A stretch of 47,849 bases of DNA from JACCYQ01 sp036675565 (lineage in GTDB: Bacteria; Bacteroidota; Bacteroidia; Chitinophagales; Chitinophagaceae), in NCBI GenBank assembly GCA_036675565.1, contig JAKFER010000116.1, positions 1-47,849 of the forward strand, read 5' to 3'. The notes beneath the pieces were generated by a model, which saw only the letters and a list, made by a program, of their open reading frames with translations, had not been told where the DNA came from and ran no database searches. This document shows positions 25,139 through 34,108 of the stretch, in pieces (the stretch's first letter is position 1; every line of letters begins with the position of its first letter). The position numbers and the translations under genes are program-made.

Positions 25139-26036
25139 TATAGGAAGTAATGCCGCCCGGTTATTGATTTCAGAAGTAAGAATGAGTAACCAGGACAAAC
25201 CAGAGTTCAATAAATTAACCCTTGTTCGTGTTCCGTTGCGATTAGGTTTTGATGTTTTTGAAAGAGGTAATATTTCAGATGATAAGATTGAAATGTTTAT
25301 TAAAACAATCAAGGCCTATAAGTTTTTACTGGATGTATATGAAGTAAAAGATTTTAAAGCATGTGCCACTTCAGCTATGCGGGATGCAACCAATGCACAG
25401 GAGATCATTGACCGCATAGCAGCCGAAACGGGCATAACCATTACCGTTATATCCGGCAAAGACGAAGCTTCGTTCATTTATGATAATCATATTGCCGAGA
25501 ACATGAATGATGAAGACAGTTACCTGTACATCGATGTAGGTGGTGGCAGTACCGAACTTACATACTTCAGTGATGGTAAATTAATATTTAAAGAATCTTT
25601 CAATATCGGCACCATCCGGTTATTAAAAAACCAGGTGAGTGAAAAAGAATGGGACGACATGAAAGATTTCATCCGGAAAAACACTTCAGGTTATCATCAT
25701 GTTACAGCTATTGGTTCGGGAGGAAATATTAATAAAGTTTTTTCTTTATCAAAACGAAAAGAAGGCAAACCATTATCACTCCAATTATTAAGAGATTATT
25801 ACAAAGAATTCAGCAGTCTTTCATTGGAACAAAGAATTTCAATGTACCGTTTACGGGAAGATCGTGCGGATGTACTGGTCCCTGCCTTGTTGATCTATGT
25901 AAACGTAATGCGTTGGGCCGATGCTGAAGAAATATATGTTCCTAAAATTGGTTTGGCAGATGGCCTGATCCAATCTTTATATAATGAAATAACCACCCAA
26001 CCCGGCGAAACTTCAAAACCCTTATATGTCAGTTAA
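25119..26036 (+). CDS. ppx: Exopolyphosphatase / guanosine pentaphosphatase family (Ppx/GppA)
   Basis: A 305-residue member of the ASKHA phosphatase family, which removes terminal phosphates from polyphosphate or converts pppGpp to ppGpp. The nucleotide-fold motifs are visible: LAAIDIGSNAARLLISEV (phosphate 1), SAMRDATNA, SYLYIDVGGGSTELTYFSDG (phosphate 2) and AIGSGGNINKV. It is the short two-domain form without the C-terminal HD-like domain of E. coli Ppx. The start codon is GTG at 25119, inside the end of ppk1; the reading begins MRLAAIDIGS as the family does. Its last 11 nt overlap the panB start. Confidence 0.92.
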   Translation: MRLAAIDIGSNAARLLISEVRMSNQDKPEFNKLTLVRVPLRLGFDVFERGNISDDKIEMFIKTIKAYKFLLDVYEVKDFKACATSAMRDATNAQEIIDRIAAETGITITVISGKDEASFIYDNHIAENMNDEDSYLYIDVGGGSTELTYFSDGKLIFKESFNIGTIRLLKNQVSEKEWDDMKDFIRKNTSGYHHVTAIGSGGNINKVFSLSKRKEGKPLSLQLLRDYYKEFSSLSLEQRISMYRLREDRADVLVPALLIYVNVMRWADAEEIYVPKIGLADGLIQSLYNEITTQPGETSKPLYVS

Positions 26037-26841
26037 TAAAGAAGTAAAACGCATTACGACCAATACATTGCAAAAAATGAAAAGTAATGGTGAAAAGATT
26101 TCCATGATCACCGCTTACGATTATTCTTTTGCAGGCATTTTTGATACGGCTGGTATAGATGTGATCCTGGTTGGCGATTCCGCTTCTAATGTAATGGCTG
26201 GTCACGAAACAACTTTACCCATTACACTCGACCAGATGATCTATCATGCATCTTCTGTCATTAGAGGCGTGGAAAGATGCCTGGTTGTTGTTGATCTTCC
26301 TTTTGGATCTTATCAATCCAATTCAATTGAAGCATTGGCATCTGCTATTCGCATCATGAAAGAAACCGGTGCACATGCATTGAAGCTGGAAGGCGGAGAG
26401 GAAGTGCTGGAATCTATTAACCGGATAATTTCTGCAGGTATCCCGGTAATGGGACATTTGGGTTTAACACCTCAATCCATTTATAAATTTGGCACTTATA
26501 CCGTCCGGGCAAAAGAAGAAGCCGAAGCAGAAAAATTAAAAAAAGATGCTTTGCTTTTACAACAAGCAGGCTGTTTTGCACTTGTTTTGGAAAAGATACC
26601 GGCGTTATTGGCTAAAGAAGTTTCTGAAAGTCTTGCCATTCCTACAATAGGTATTGGCGCAGGTAAATATTGTGATGGGCAAGTATTAGTGATGCATGAT
26701 ATGCTGGGCATCAACACAACTTTTAAACCTAGATTTCTCCGTCAATATTTGAATATTGGAGAACAGGCAACCAAAGCCGTTCAACAATATATTTCGGATA
26801 TAAAAACAAAAAATTTCCCAAGCGATTCAGAAGCTTATTAA
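26026..26841 (+). CDS. panB: 3-methyl-2-oxobutanoate hydroxymethyltransferase
   Basis: PanB adds a hydroxymethyl group to 2-oxoisovalerate, the first committed step to pantoate. The 271-residue TIM barrel has MITAYDYSFAGIFD, VGDSASNVMAGHETTLPITL (metal and substrate site), ALKLEGGEE, VMGHLGLTPQSI and the C-terminal TIGIGAGKYCDGQVLVMHDM. The start overlaps ppx by 11 nt, so it closes a ppk1-ppx-panB unit that ends with a hairpin at 26864-26889. panC and panD lie about 5 kb upstream on the same strand. Confidence 0.97.
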   Translation: MSVNKEVKRITTNTLQKMKSNGEKISMITAYDYSFAGIFDTAGIDVILVGDSASNVMAGHETTLPITLDQMIYHASSVIRGVERCLVVVDLPFGSYQSNSIEALASAIRIMKETGAHALKLEGGEEVLESINRIISAGIPVMGHLGLTPQSIYKFGTYTVRAKEEAEAEKLKKDALLLQQAGCFALVLEKIPALLAKEVSESLAIPTIGIGAGKYCDGQVLVMHDMLGINTTFKPRFLRQYLNIGEQATKAVQQYISDIKTKNFPSDSEAY

Positions 26842-26863
26842 TTTTTACGGATACTTATTGAAG

Positions 26864-26889
26864 AAGCCAGGTGTTTATATACCTGGCTT
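26864..26889 (+). terminator. Terminator hairpin after panB
   Basis: The 9-bp perfect arms AAGCCAGGT (26864-26872) and ACCTGGCTT (26881-26889) enclose an 8-nt loop. Only TTTCT follows, so termination may be incomplete. Confidence 0.7.
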
Positions 26890-26914
26890 TCTGATACATT
26901 ACCTGGCCAATGCC

Positions 26915-26922
26915 TATTTTTG
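26915..26922 (+). promoter_or_regulatory. -7 box upstream of the ALDH7-type dehydrogenase gene
   Basis: TATTTTTG is an exact TAnnTTTG, 20 nt before the ATG at 26943 and right after the panB hairpin, as expected for a new transcription unit. The -33 region is weak. Confidence 0.55.
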
Positions 26923-26942
26923 CAATCTAAAAAAATAAACAA

Positions 26943-28466
26943 ATGGATTTTTTAAAATCGCTGGGCATTCAGGAAAAAAATAAAGGTGTAAGTACAGGAT
27001 CAAATTGGATTGATGATAACGCACCTGTCATAGAATCATATTCGCCAGTGGATGGAAAATTAATCGGAACAGTCAGTACCTGCAGTAAAGAAAATTATGA
27101 TAAAGTAATTAACACTGCCAGTAAAGCCTTTTTAGTTTGGAGGAATATGCCGGCACCAGCCCGGGGCGAAATTGTGCGCCAGGTTGGCGAAGCTTTGCGT
27201 AAAAATAAAGAAGCGCTGGGCAAACTGGTTTCCTATGAAATGGGTAAAAGTTTACAGGAAGGTTATGGAGAAGTGCAGGAGATGATTGATATCTGTGATT
27301 TTGCAGTTGGTTTATCACGCCAGTTACATGGGCTCACAATGCATAGTGAAAGACCGGGCCACAGAATGTATGAACAATGGCACCCCCTCGGTATAGTAGC
27401 CATCATCAGTGCATTTAATTTCCCGGTTGCCGTTTGGAGCTGGAACAGTATGCTAGCCTGGGTTTGTGGTAATGTTACGGTTTGGAAAGCTTCTGAAAAA
27501 ACACCGCTTTGTGCTATTGCCTGTCAAAATATTGTCAACGAAGTATTTGAAAAAAATAATGTTCCTGAAGGAGTTTCCAGTATCATAACCGGTGGCCGGG
27601 AAGTTGGTGAATGGATGGCAAATGATCCAAGAATTCCCCTGGTTTCCGCAACAGGTTCTACCCGCATGGGTAAAGCAGTTGGTGCAGCTGTTGGTTCAAG
27701 GTTAGGACGATCATTATTGGAATTGGGTGGAAATAACGCCATCATCATTTCTAAAGATGCTGATTTGGATATGGCGATTTTAGGTGCTGTATTCGGTGCT
27801 GTAGGAACTGCGGGACAGCGATGTACATCTACCCGTCGACTGATCATTCAAGAAGATGTTTATGAGCAGGTTAAGAACAAGCTTGTTTCTGCATACAGGC
27901 AATTGAAAATTGGCGATCCTTTAGATGAAAAAAATCATGTAGGTCCATTGATCGATAAGGATGCTGTAAAAATGTACCAGGATGCCATTGAAAAGTGCAA
28001 ATCACAGGGTGGGCATTTTATTGTGGAAGGTGGCGTACTCCAGGGAAATGGTTTTGAAAGTGGTTGTTATGTAAAACCAGCCATAGCAGAAGTAAAACCC
28101 ACTGACCCGATTGTTCATACAGAAACCTTTGCTCCTATCCTTTATATCATGAAATACAAAACCCTGGATGATGCAATAGCCATTCAAAATGGTGTTCCCC
28201 AGGGTTTATCATCTTCAATTATGACTTTAAACTTACGGGAAGCCGAGAAATTTCTTTCCCAATCTGGGAGCGACTGTGGAATTGCGAATGTAAACATAGG
28301 AACATCTGGCGCAGAAATTGGAGGTGCATTTGGAGGTGAAAAAGAGACCGGAGGGGGAAGAGAGAGTGGTTCTGACGCCTGGAAGGCCTATATGCGCCGA
28401 CAGACCAATACAATTAATTACGGTGATACCCTTCCGTTAGCCCAAGGCATAAAATTTGATATCTGA
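26943..28466 (+). CDS. ALDH7-type aldehyde dehydrogenase (probable aminoadipate-semialdehyde dehydrogenase)
   Basis: A 507-residue NAD-dependent aldehyde dehydrogenase. The sequence resembles antiquitin (ALDH7A1/AmaB), which oxidises alpha-aminoadipate semialdehyde in lysine breakdown: PLGIVAIISAFNFPVAVWSW, VSATGSTRMGKAVGAAV (cofactor site), the general base in LLELGGNNAIII, and the catalytic Cys in GAVGTAGQRCTSTRRLI. The C-terminus ends GGGRESGSDAWKAYMRRQT, also typical. The family call is firm; the substrate is inferred, as no other lysine-catabolism gene is nearby. Confidence 0.9.
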   Translation: MDFLKSLGIQEKNKGVSTGSNWIDDNAPVIESYSPVDGKLIGTVSTCSKENYDKVINTASKAFLVWRNMPAPARGEIVRQVGEALRKNKEALGKLVSYEMGKSLQEGYGEVQEMIDICDFAVGLSRQLHGLTMHSERPGHRMYEQWHPLGIVAIISAFNFPVAVWSWNSMLAWVCGNVTVWKASEKTPLCAIACQNIVNEVFEKNNVPEGVSSIITGGREVGEWMANDPRIPLVSATGSTRMGKAVGAAVGSRLGRSLLELGGNNAIIISKDADLDMAILGAVFGAVGTAGQRCTSTRRLIIQEDVYEQVKNKLVSAYRQLKIGDPLDEKNHVGPLIDKDAVKMYQDAIEKCKSQGGHFIVEGGVLQGNGFESGCYVKPAIAEVKPTDPIVHTETFAPILYIMKYKTLDDAIAIQNGVPQGLSSSIMTLNLREAEKFLSQSGSDCGIANVNIGTSGAEIGGAFGGEKETGGGRESGSDAWKAYMRRQTNTINYGDTLPLAQGIKFDI

Positions 28467-28521
28467 AAAAATGTTAAAGTAATTGACGAGACATTTTATT
28501 AGATAACTTAAAATCGGAAAC

Positions 28522-29937
28522 ATGAAAAGACTAGCATTAACAATTGTGCTACTCAGTACTATTATTTATTCAGAAGCCCAAACAAGAGTAGCAATTCTTG
28601 GCGGCGTACATTCTTCCAGAGTTAATACAAAAGACCCATTTCCCAAAGATAGCTATGATGGCCGCACGGGTATCCATGCGGGTTTATTATTGGATGTACC
28701 TTTATCAGAAAAATTCTCATTTCAACCTTCCCTGCAATATGTCAATAAAGGATGGGCCACAGAAGGTACCACAAATACATACGCACCTGAGGAACAAAAC
28801 ATTAATTACATTGATCTACCTTTAAACTTCGTATTTAAAGCTCCTTTGGGATCTGGAAATACGAAATTTATTTTAGGAGCAGGTCCATATGCTTCAGCCC
28901 GCATATCAGGTAATCATACATGGAATGGAACTTAAGTTGATGACCTGGAAATTGGTGATGGCGTAAACAAATACAAAGGATTTGACTACGGATTCAATGC
29001 CTTAGCTGGTTTTGAATTTGGTCGTGTATTTGTAACCGCCAATTATTCCCAGGGTTTGAATGATTTTTATCGTCCAACAGGTTATGATGGTGATTATAAA
29101 CACCGCGTTCTTGGTGGTACCATTGGATTTTTCCTTAACAGGGGTGCTCCAAAAGATTCTGATAAAGATGGTGTGATAGATAAAGAAGATGAGTGCCCTG
29201 ATGAACCAGGAACAGCCTTAACAAAAGGTTGCCCTGACAGAGATGGTGATGGTATTGCAGACAAAGATGATAAGTGTCCTGACCAGGCTGGTACCGCTAA
29301 ATATGAAGGTTGCCCAATTCCAGATTCTGATAATGATGGTGTAAACGATGAAATGGATAAATGTCCTGATGTACCTGGTATTGCTAAATACGAAGGTTGC
29401 CCTATCCCTGATTCTGATGGCGACGGAGTTAATGATGAAGAAGACAAATGTCCTTCAGTAGCTGGTTTAGCCCGTTATGACGGATGTCCTATTCCAGATT
29501 CTGATAATGATGGAATTAATGACGAAGAAGATAAATGTCCAAGTCTTGCAGGTACTGCAGCAAACAACGGATGTCCTGAAGTAAGTCCAAAACTGGGCGA
29601 AAGGGTAACAAGTTCTGCCCGCAGGGTAACATTTACCAATAATACAGGAACTACTTTAACTGCAGCTTCTCAAAGAGCGTTAGATGAGGTTGTTGGTATA
29701 ATGAACGAAAATCCAGATTTACGTTTGACTGTAAATGCTCATACTGTTTCTGGTGGAGATGAAGATGCAAATATGCAAAGTACTCAAGCTCGTGCTGATG
29801 CTGTTAAAGCATACCTGGTAGAAAAAGGTATTTCTGAGGCTCGTATCACAACACAAGGTTTTGGTTCTTCACAACCAATTGCAAGTGGTACTTCTTCAAG
29901 AAACAGAAGAGTTGAATTGACACTGGGATACCAGTAA
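28522..29937 (+). pseudogene. OmpA/TSP3 outer-membrane protein interrupted by an in-frame TAA
   Basis: One continuous reading frame of 472 codons is broken once, by TAA at 28933-28935 (codon 138). Before it are a signal peptide (MKRLALTIVLLSTIIYSEAQ) and the first part of an outer-membrane beta-barrel. After it, in the same frame, come the rest of the barrel (YKGFDYGFNALAGFEFGRVF...), five thrombospondin type 3 repeats and an OmpA C-terminal domain. The next gene (30148-31644) is an intact paralogue that reads through this point. The OmpA domain is also atypical: the usual GHTD is NAHTV. A downstream ATG at 29056 would give a protein without a signal peptide. The cause could be a real nonsense mutation, a sequencing error, or, least likely, stop readthrough. 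Confidence 0.85.
29155..29577 (+). repeat. Five thrombospondin type 3 repeats (coding)
   Basis: Five in-frame units of 81-87 nt, each coding for D-x-D-x-DG-x-x-D-x-x-D-x-CP...GCP. They bind calcium in known TSP3 proteins and link the barrel to the OmpA domain. Confidence 0.9.
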
Positions 29938-29963
29938 TAATAAGTTTTTTATTCGTACTACAG

Positions 29964-29994
29964 AAACAGCTCCCTTTTTGGGGGCTGTTTTTTT
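29964..29994 (+). terminator. Intrinsic terminator after the interrupted OmpA gene
   Basis: AAACAGCTCCC (29964-29974) pairs with GGGGGCTGTTT (29980-29990) with one G-T pair and a TTTTT loop, followed by a T-run to 29994. It separates the two paralogues into different transcription units. Confidence 0.9.
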
Positions 29995-30147
29995 GTTTTA
30001 AGGGTTTCATCTTTCTCCATATTAGAACTTAAATCATTAGCGTTCGTTGTCCAATTATTTATTATGGATGATTTCATTTGATTTTATAAAATAAAAGTCC
30101 AATTTTTACGCTTTATAAGATCAATCCTTTAAAAACCAACTGTATCC

Positions 30148-31644
30148 ATGAAAAAGTGCTTGTTTTTTCTCATTAGCTCCTTTTTATTAAATTTTTCTGC
30201 ATTTTCCCAGGCACGCATAGCGCTGGTCGGTGGTATTCATACCTCTTCGGTCATTGAAAAAAACGATTTACCTGGTTTTGAGGAGTTCAAAAAAGGATAT
30301 TCAAACCGTACCGGGGGTCATTTTGGGATAATTGCAGACCTGCCCATTAACGGATCGGCTCGATTTTCCTTTCAACCGGGTATAATCTTTCAAAATAAAG
30401 GCAGAAAATATTTTAATATAGATACAAGCACCTCCCCTGTTCAATCGCTCACCTATAACCAGTTAATCAATTATGTTGATCTGCCACTGAACCTTGTGGT
30501 CAAATTTCCATTAAGCGCTAAAACGAAATTCATCATTGGCGCCGGCCCTTATTTAAGTGCTTTTTACAATGGGAAGGAAACCACAGAAACATTTTATAAA
30601 AATGGGGATTTCGTAGAAGATAAGAACGAAGACCTTCCAGTGGGCAATGCAGAAGGCAAATATGCAGTTTTCAATTATGGTGTTGGCGCTTTAGCTGGAT
30701 TAGAATTTGGCCGCGTTATGCTTACCGCAAATGCCAGCCAGGGCCTAAATGATTTTTATCGGTCACCAGATCATGATGGCAGTTTTAAACACCGCGTTAT
30801 TGGAGCAACATTAGGTATTTTCCTTGGGCAAAAGCCATTACCTCCGGCACCCAAAGACAAGGATAAAGATGGTATTCCAGATACAGATGATGCTTGTCCG
30901 GAAGAACCTGGTTCTTTAATTACAAATGGATGTCCAGACAAGGATGGTGATGGAATTGCAGATAAAGAAGATAAATGTCCGGATGAGCCTGGAACTAAAA
31001 AATATTTTGGTTGCCCGGTTCCTGATACAGATAATGATGGTATTAATGATGAGCTTGATAAATGCCCGGATACACCAGGATTGACTAAGTACAATGGCTG
31101 CCCTATTCCGGATACTGATAAAGATGGAATTAATGATGAGCTGGATGAATGTCCTGAAATTACTGGTTTTGCAAAATACAATGGATGCCCTGTTCCGGAT
31201 AGTGACAAAGATGGCATCAATGACCTGGAAGATAATTGTCCGCAGGTAGCTGGAATAAAAGAGAATAATGGTTGCCCACCGGTTGCTAAAGAAATTACAC
31301 AAAAAGTTGACAAGGCAGCGCGGCAAATACAATTTACTGTTAATAAAGCTGAGTTGACGACTGCTTCTTATAAAGTTTTGGATGAAGTCATTAAGGTATT
31401 AAACCAGGATAAATCTTTAAAACTGACCATTGAAGGTCATACCAGTGCAGATGGAAATAAATTAACAAACCAAATTCTATCTGAGCAGCGTGCAAATGCT
31501 GTCAAAACTTACCTGATATTAAAAAATATAGATCCACAGAGATTAACAACAATCGGTTATGGAGCCTCTAAACCTTTGAATGAAGGGAAAACTCCTGCTG
31601 AAAGAAATCAAAACCGTAGAGTTGAATTAAAGTTGAGCAACTAA
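30148..31644 (+). CDS. OmpA family outer-membrane protein with TSP3 repeats
   Basis: A 498-residue outer-membrane protein: signal peptide (MKKCLFFLISSFLLNFSAFSQ), an eight-strand-type beta-barrel (about 22-230), five calcium-binding TSP3 repeats (about 237-377) and a C-terminal OmpA peptidoglycan-binding domain with TIEGHTSADGNKLTNQILSE and ERNQNRRVELKLSN. It should tie the outer membrane to the cell wall. It is a tandem paralogue of the interrupted gene upstream, sharing blocks such as SQGLNDFYR and FKHRVIGATLGIFL, and is flanked by terminators on both sides. Its barrel reads through the position where the upstream copy has a stop. Confidence 0.93.
   Translation: MKKCLFFLISSFLLNFSAFSQARIALVGGIHTSSVIEKNDLPGFEEFKKGYSNRTGGHFGIIADLPINGSARFSFQPGIIFQNKGRKYFNIDTSTSPVQSLTYNQLINYVDLPLNLVVKFPLSAKTKFIIGAGPYLSAFYNGKETTETFYKNGDFVEDKNEDLPVGNAEGKYAVFNYGVGALAGLEFGRVMLTANASQGLNDFYRSPDHDGSFKHRVIGATLGIFLGQKPLPPAPKDKDKDGIPDTDDACPEEPGSLITNGCPDKDGDGIADKEDKCPDEPGTKKYFGCPVPDTDNDGINDELDKCPDTPGLTKYNGCPIPDTDKDGINDELDECPEITGFAKYNGCPVPDSDKDGINDLEDNCPQVAGIKENNGCPPVAKEITQKVDKAARQIQFTVNKAELTTASYKVLDEVIKVLNQDKSLKLTIEGHTSADGNKLTNQILSEQRANAVKTYLILKNIDPQRLTTIGYGASKPLNEGKTPAERNQNRRVELKLSN
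30856..31278 (+). repeat. Five thrombospondin type 3 repeats (coding)
   Basis: Five in-frame units of about 81-87 nt coding for DxDxDGxxDxxDxCP...GCP, the same number and layout as in the neighbouring interrupted copy. Confidence 0.9.
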
Positions 31645-31670
31645 TTCTGCAATACATACGTCAAATAAAA

Positions 31671-31700
31671 AAATAGTCCTGGAATGTTCCGGGACTGTTT
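31671..31700 (+). terminator. Intrinsic terminator after the second OmpA gene
   Basis: AAATAGTCCTGG (31671-31682) pairs with CCGGGACTGTTT (31689-31700) with two wobble pairs and a 6-nt loop. The T-run is short (TTTTAT). Confidence 0.75.
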
Positions 31701-31805
31701 TATATGGATGAGTGGTTTTTTGAAACAAATATTTAATTGGTTATTTGCAGGTTTAGGCCTCATATTTGACTACCCTACAAATACAAAATTTTTAAACACC
31801 AACAA

Positions 31806-33500
31806 ATGATTAAAACAATCAAAAATTCCTTTTTACTCTTAGCTGGCTTTAGTCTGATGTACTTTACTTCCGATGCACAAACTGCAAAAGACGAACTGCC
31901 TAAAGGCTGGCATTTAAAGGATAGTAAGAAAGATGGATTTCAAGGAATAAGTCTGGATCAGGCCTATGAATTCGTAAAATCAAAAAACAATAAAAGCAAA
32001 ACTGTAGTTGTTGCTGTAATTGATTCTGGTATTGACACTACCCACGAAGACCTGAAACCAATCTTGTGGAGAAACAAAGGCGAAATTGCTGGTAATGGTA
32101 TTGATGATGACAAAAACGGTTATGTGGATGATGTAAATGGGTGGAATTTTATTGGTGGCAGGGACGGCAGAAATGTTAAAGTAGATTCTTATGAAATGGC
32201 CCGGGTTTACCATAAATTCAAAAATAAATTTCTACAGGTAGAAGATCCTTCTACCCTTTCTGAAGAAGACAAGAAATTGTATAAGATGTGGCTTAGAGCT
32301 GCAGAACAGGTTTCCGGCGACCCCAAAGAACAACTGAATTTTATGCTGATTAAAAACGCATACAATGAAGCGGTTGCCGGTGACAGTATCATGCAAAAGC
32401 TTTTAGGCAAAAAAGAATATATCGGCAGTGACGTTGAAGCATTCACTCCTACTGATGCTGATGGAACAAAAGCAAAAAGAAAAGTTTTAACGCTTTACCA
32501 TGGATTAGGTATTGATTTGGACAGAAAAAATAACGAGATACTTTCTGACATTGGTGAATACGTTTCAGGCCAGGAACGCAAACTGGAAGCAGCTGAAAAA
32601 GCGCCACGTGATTATCGCGGAGAAATTGTAAAAGATAATTACTACGACTTTAACGATCGTTTTTATGGCAACGGCGATGTTATGGCTAATACGCCATTTC
32701 ATGGCACGCATGTATCCGGTATAATAGCCGCAGTTAGAAACAATAAAAAGGGAATGAACGGCATAGCGGATAATGTAAGGATCATGACTATTCGTGCGGT
32801 TCCAGATGGTGATGAACATGATAAGGATATTGCTTTAGGCATTCGATACGCGGTAGATAACGGAGCGCAGATCATCAATATGAGTTTTGGTAAAGGATTC
32901 AGCCCCGAGAAAAAATGGGTTGACGAAGCCGTTAAATATGCTGAAGAACACGATGTATTACTGGTACATGCAGCAGGAAATGATGCATCAAATATTGATG
33001 AAGTGGAGAACTTCCCACAACCGGTATTTGAAGCTGATGGTTACCGTGCACCGAACTGGATTACCGTAGGTGCCAGTGGTGATCCTATTGAAGGTGGGTA
33101 CACTGCAGATTTTTCTAATTATGGAAAAACGGAAGTCGATGTATTTGCTCCTGGTGTAAAGATCTATTCAACCATTCCGGGTGGCAATACTTACGGAAAT
33201 GCACAGGGTACAAGTATGGCGTCACCTGTTGTAGCTGGTGTAGCTGCATTTATCCTCTCCTATTATCCTGACCTGAGTGCTGAACAGGTTAAATATGTAA
33301 TTGAAAAATCTGCCAGTAAACCATCTGTTAAGGTAAATAAACCAGGTTCAGATGAAATGGTTGACTTCAGTGAAATCAGCAGAAACGGTGGTATTATTAA
33401 TGCTCATGAAGCAATTAAACTGGCTGCTACATTGAAGGGTGAAAGAAACAAAACAGCGGTTAAAACCAAAAGTACGGTAAGTCCGCAGAAAAAAAATTAA
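31806..33500 (+). CDS. Secreted subtilisin-like (S8) serine protease
   Basis: A 564-residue exported protease: signal peptide near residues 1-25 (MIKTIKNSFLLLAGFSLMYF...DAQ), then an S8 domain with catalytic D73 (VVAVIDSGIDTTHEDL), H299 (FHGTHVSGIIAA) and S470 (GTSMASPVVAGV), and the oxyanion Asn in HAAGNDASN. The D-to-H distance is 225 residues, against about 30 in subtilisin, because of a charged helical insertion (about 110-285). There is no obvious propeptide cut site or type IX secretion tail; the C-terminus is a basic, disordered-looking stretch (KGERNKTAVKTKSTVSPQKKN). It is a single-gene unit between two terminators. Confidence 0.93.
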   Translation: MIKTIKNSFLLLAGFSLMYFTSDAQTAKDELPKGWHLKDSKKDGFQGISLDQAYEFVKSKNNKSKTVVVAVIDSGIDTTHEDLKPILWRNKGEIAGNGIDDDKNGYVDDVNGWNFIGGRDGRNVKVDSYEMARVYHKFKNKFLQVEDPSTLSEEDKKLYKMWLRAAEQVSGDPKEQLNFMLIKNAYNEAVAGDSIMQKLLGKKEYIGSDVEAFTPTDADGTKAKRKVLTLYHGLGIDLDRKNNEILSDIGEYVSGQERKLEAAEKAPRDYRGEIVKDNYYDFNDRFYGNGDVMANTPFHGTHVSGIIAAVRNNKKGMNGIADNVRIMTIRAVPDGDEHDKDIALGIRYAVDNGAQIINMSFGKGFSPEKKWVDEAVKYAEEHDVLLVHAAGNDASNIDEVENFPQPVFEADGYRAPNWITVGASGDPIEGGYTADFSNYGKTEVDVFAPGVKIYSTIPGGNTYGNAQGTSMASPVVAGVAAFILSYYPDLSAEQVKYVIEKSASKPSVKVNKPGSDEMVDFSEISRNGGIINAHEAIKLAATLKGERNKTAVKTKSTVSPQKKN

Positions 33501-33519
33501 AACATTATTTATAAATTCT

Positions 33520-33550
33520 AAAGCCCTTGTAAATTGCAGGGGCTTTTTTA
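33520..33550 (+). terminator. Intrinsic terminator of the S8 protease gene
   Basis: AAAGCCCTTG (33520-33529) pairs with CAGGGGCTTT (33537-33546) with one G-T pair and a 7-nt loop, followed by a T-run (to 33549). Confidence 0.87.
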
Positions 33551-33586
33551 TTGGTTTGATATTCTTCATTAAAAATATATTCCCAA

Positions 33587-34102
33587 ATGCCCAGGCCTGA
33601 TTTAAATAAGATTCCTGCCTTTTATCATGGTTACGTTAACCTGGTAAAAGAAGATGACCTCTTATCCGCTTTTCGTATGCAGGAAGCCGTTATTAAAGAA
33701 TTTCTTTCATCTGTCCCATCAGATAAATATGAATACCAGTATGCACCTGGCAAATGGACGTTAAAAGAAATGCTTCAGCATTTGATTGATGCGGAAAGAG
33801 TATTTGGTTACAGGGAACTTTGTTTTGCAAGAAATGACTCCACTCCCCTGCCCGGATTTAATGAAAATGAATATGTAAATGAATCTTTTGCCAATAAACG
33901 CGAATGGAATGATTTGGTTAATGAATTGCTGGTCGTTCGGAAATCAAACGAATTACTTTTTATTTCATTGAATGAGGAACAATTGAACAGGTCGGGTATC
34001 GCCAATAATTCATCCAACTATGTTTTAGGTTGGGGATATATTTCAATAGGACATATTGCACATCATATCCAGGTTATGAAACAACGTTATTTAATATCCT
34101 AA
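33587..34102 (+). CDS. DinB-like (DUF664/YfiT-type) four-helix protein
   Basis: A 171-residue protein of the DinB/YfiT metal-binding superfamily. It has KWTLKEMLQHLIDAERVFGYRE (first His) and a C-terminal GHIAHHIQVMKQRYL (second and third His), the usual three-His metal site, plus the 'APGKWT' opening common in this group. Some relatives act as thiol-dependent transferases; the activity here is unknown. The gene is convergent with the LysE-type gene, with six bases between the stops and no terminator visible. Confidence 0.85.
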   Translation: MPRPDLNKIPAFYHGYVNLVKEDDLLSAFRMQEAVIKEFLSSVPSDKYEYQYAPGKWTLKEMLQHLIDAERVFGYRELCFARNDSTPLPGFNENEYVNESFANKREWNDLVNELLVVRKSNELLFISLNEEQLNRSGIANNSSNYVLGWGYISIGHIAHHIQVMKQRYLIS

Positions 34103-34108
34103 GTAAAT

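Noticed and set aside
29155..31278. CRISPR-like regular repeats
   Set aside because: The repeats are coding TSP3 units of 81-87 nt with diverged copies, without unique spacers.
30771..31332. Long open frames on the minus strand opposite the TSP3 repeats (also 29094-29447)
   Set aside because: They arise from the repeated codon pattern of the real plus-strand genes; the products are low-complexity serine/proline repeats or unlike any protein family.
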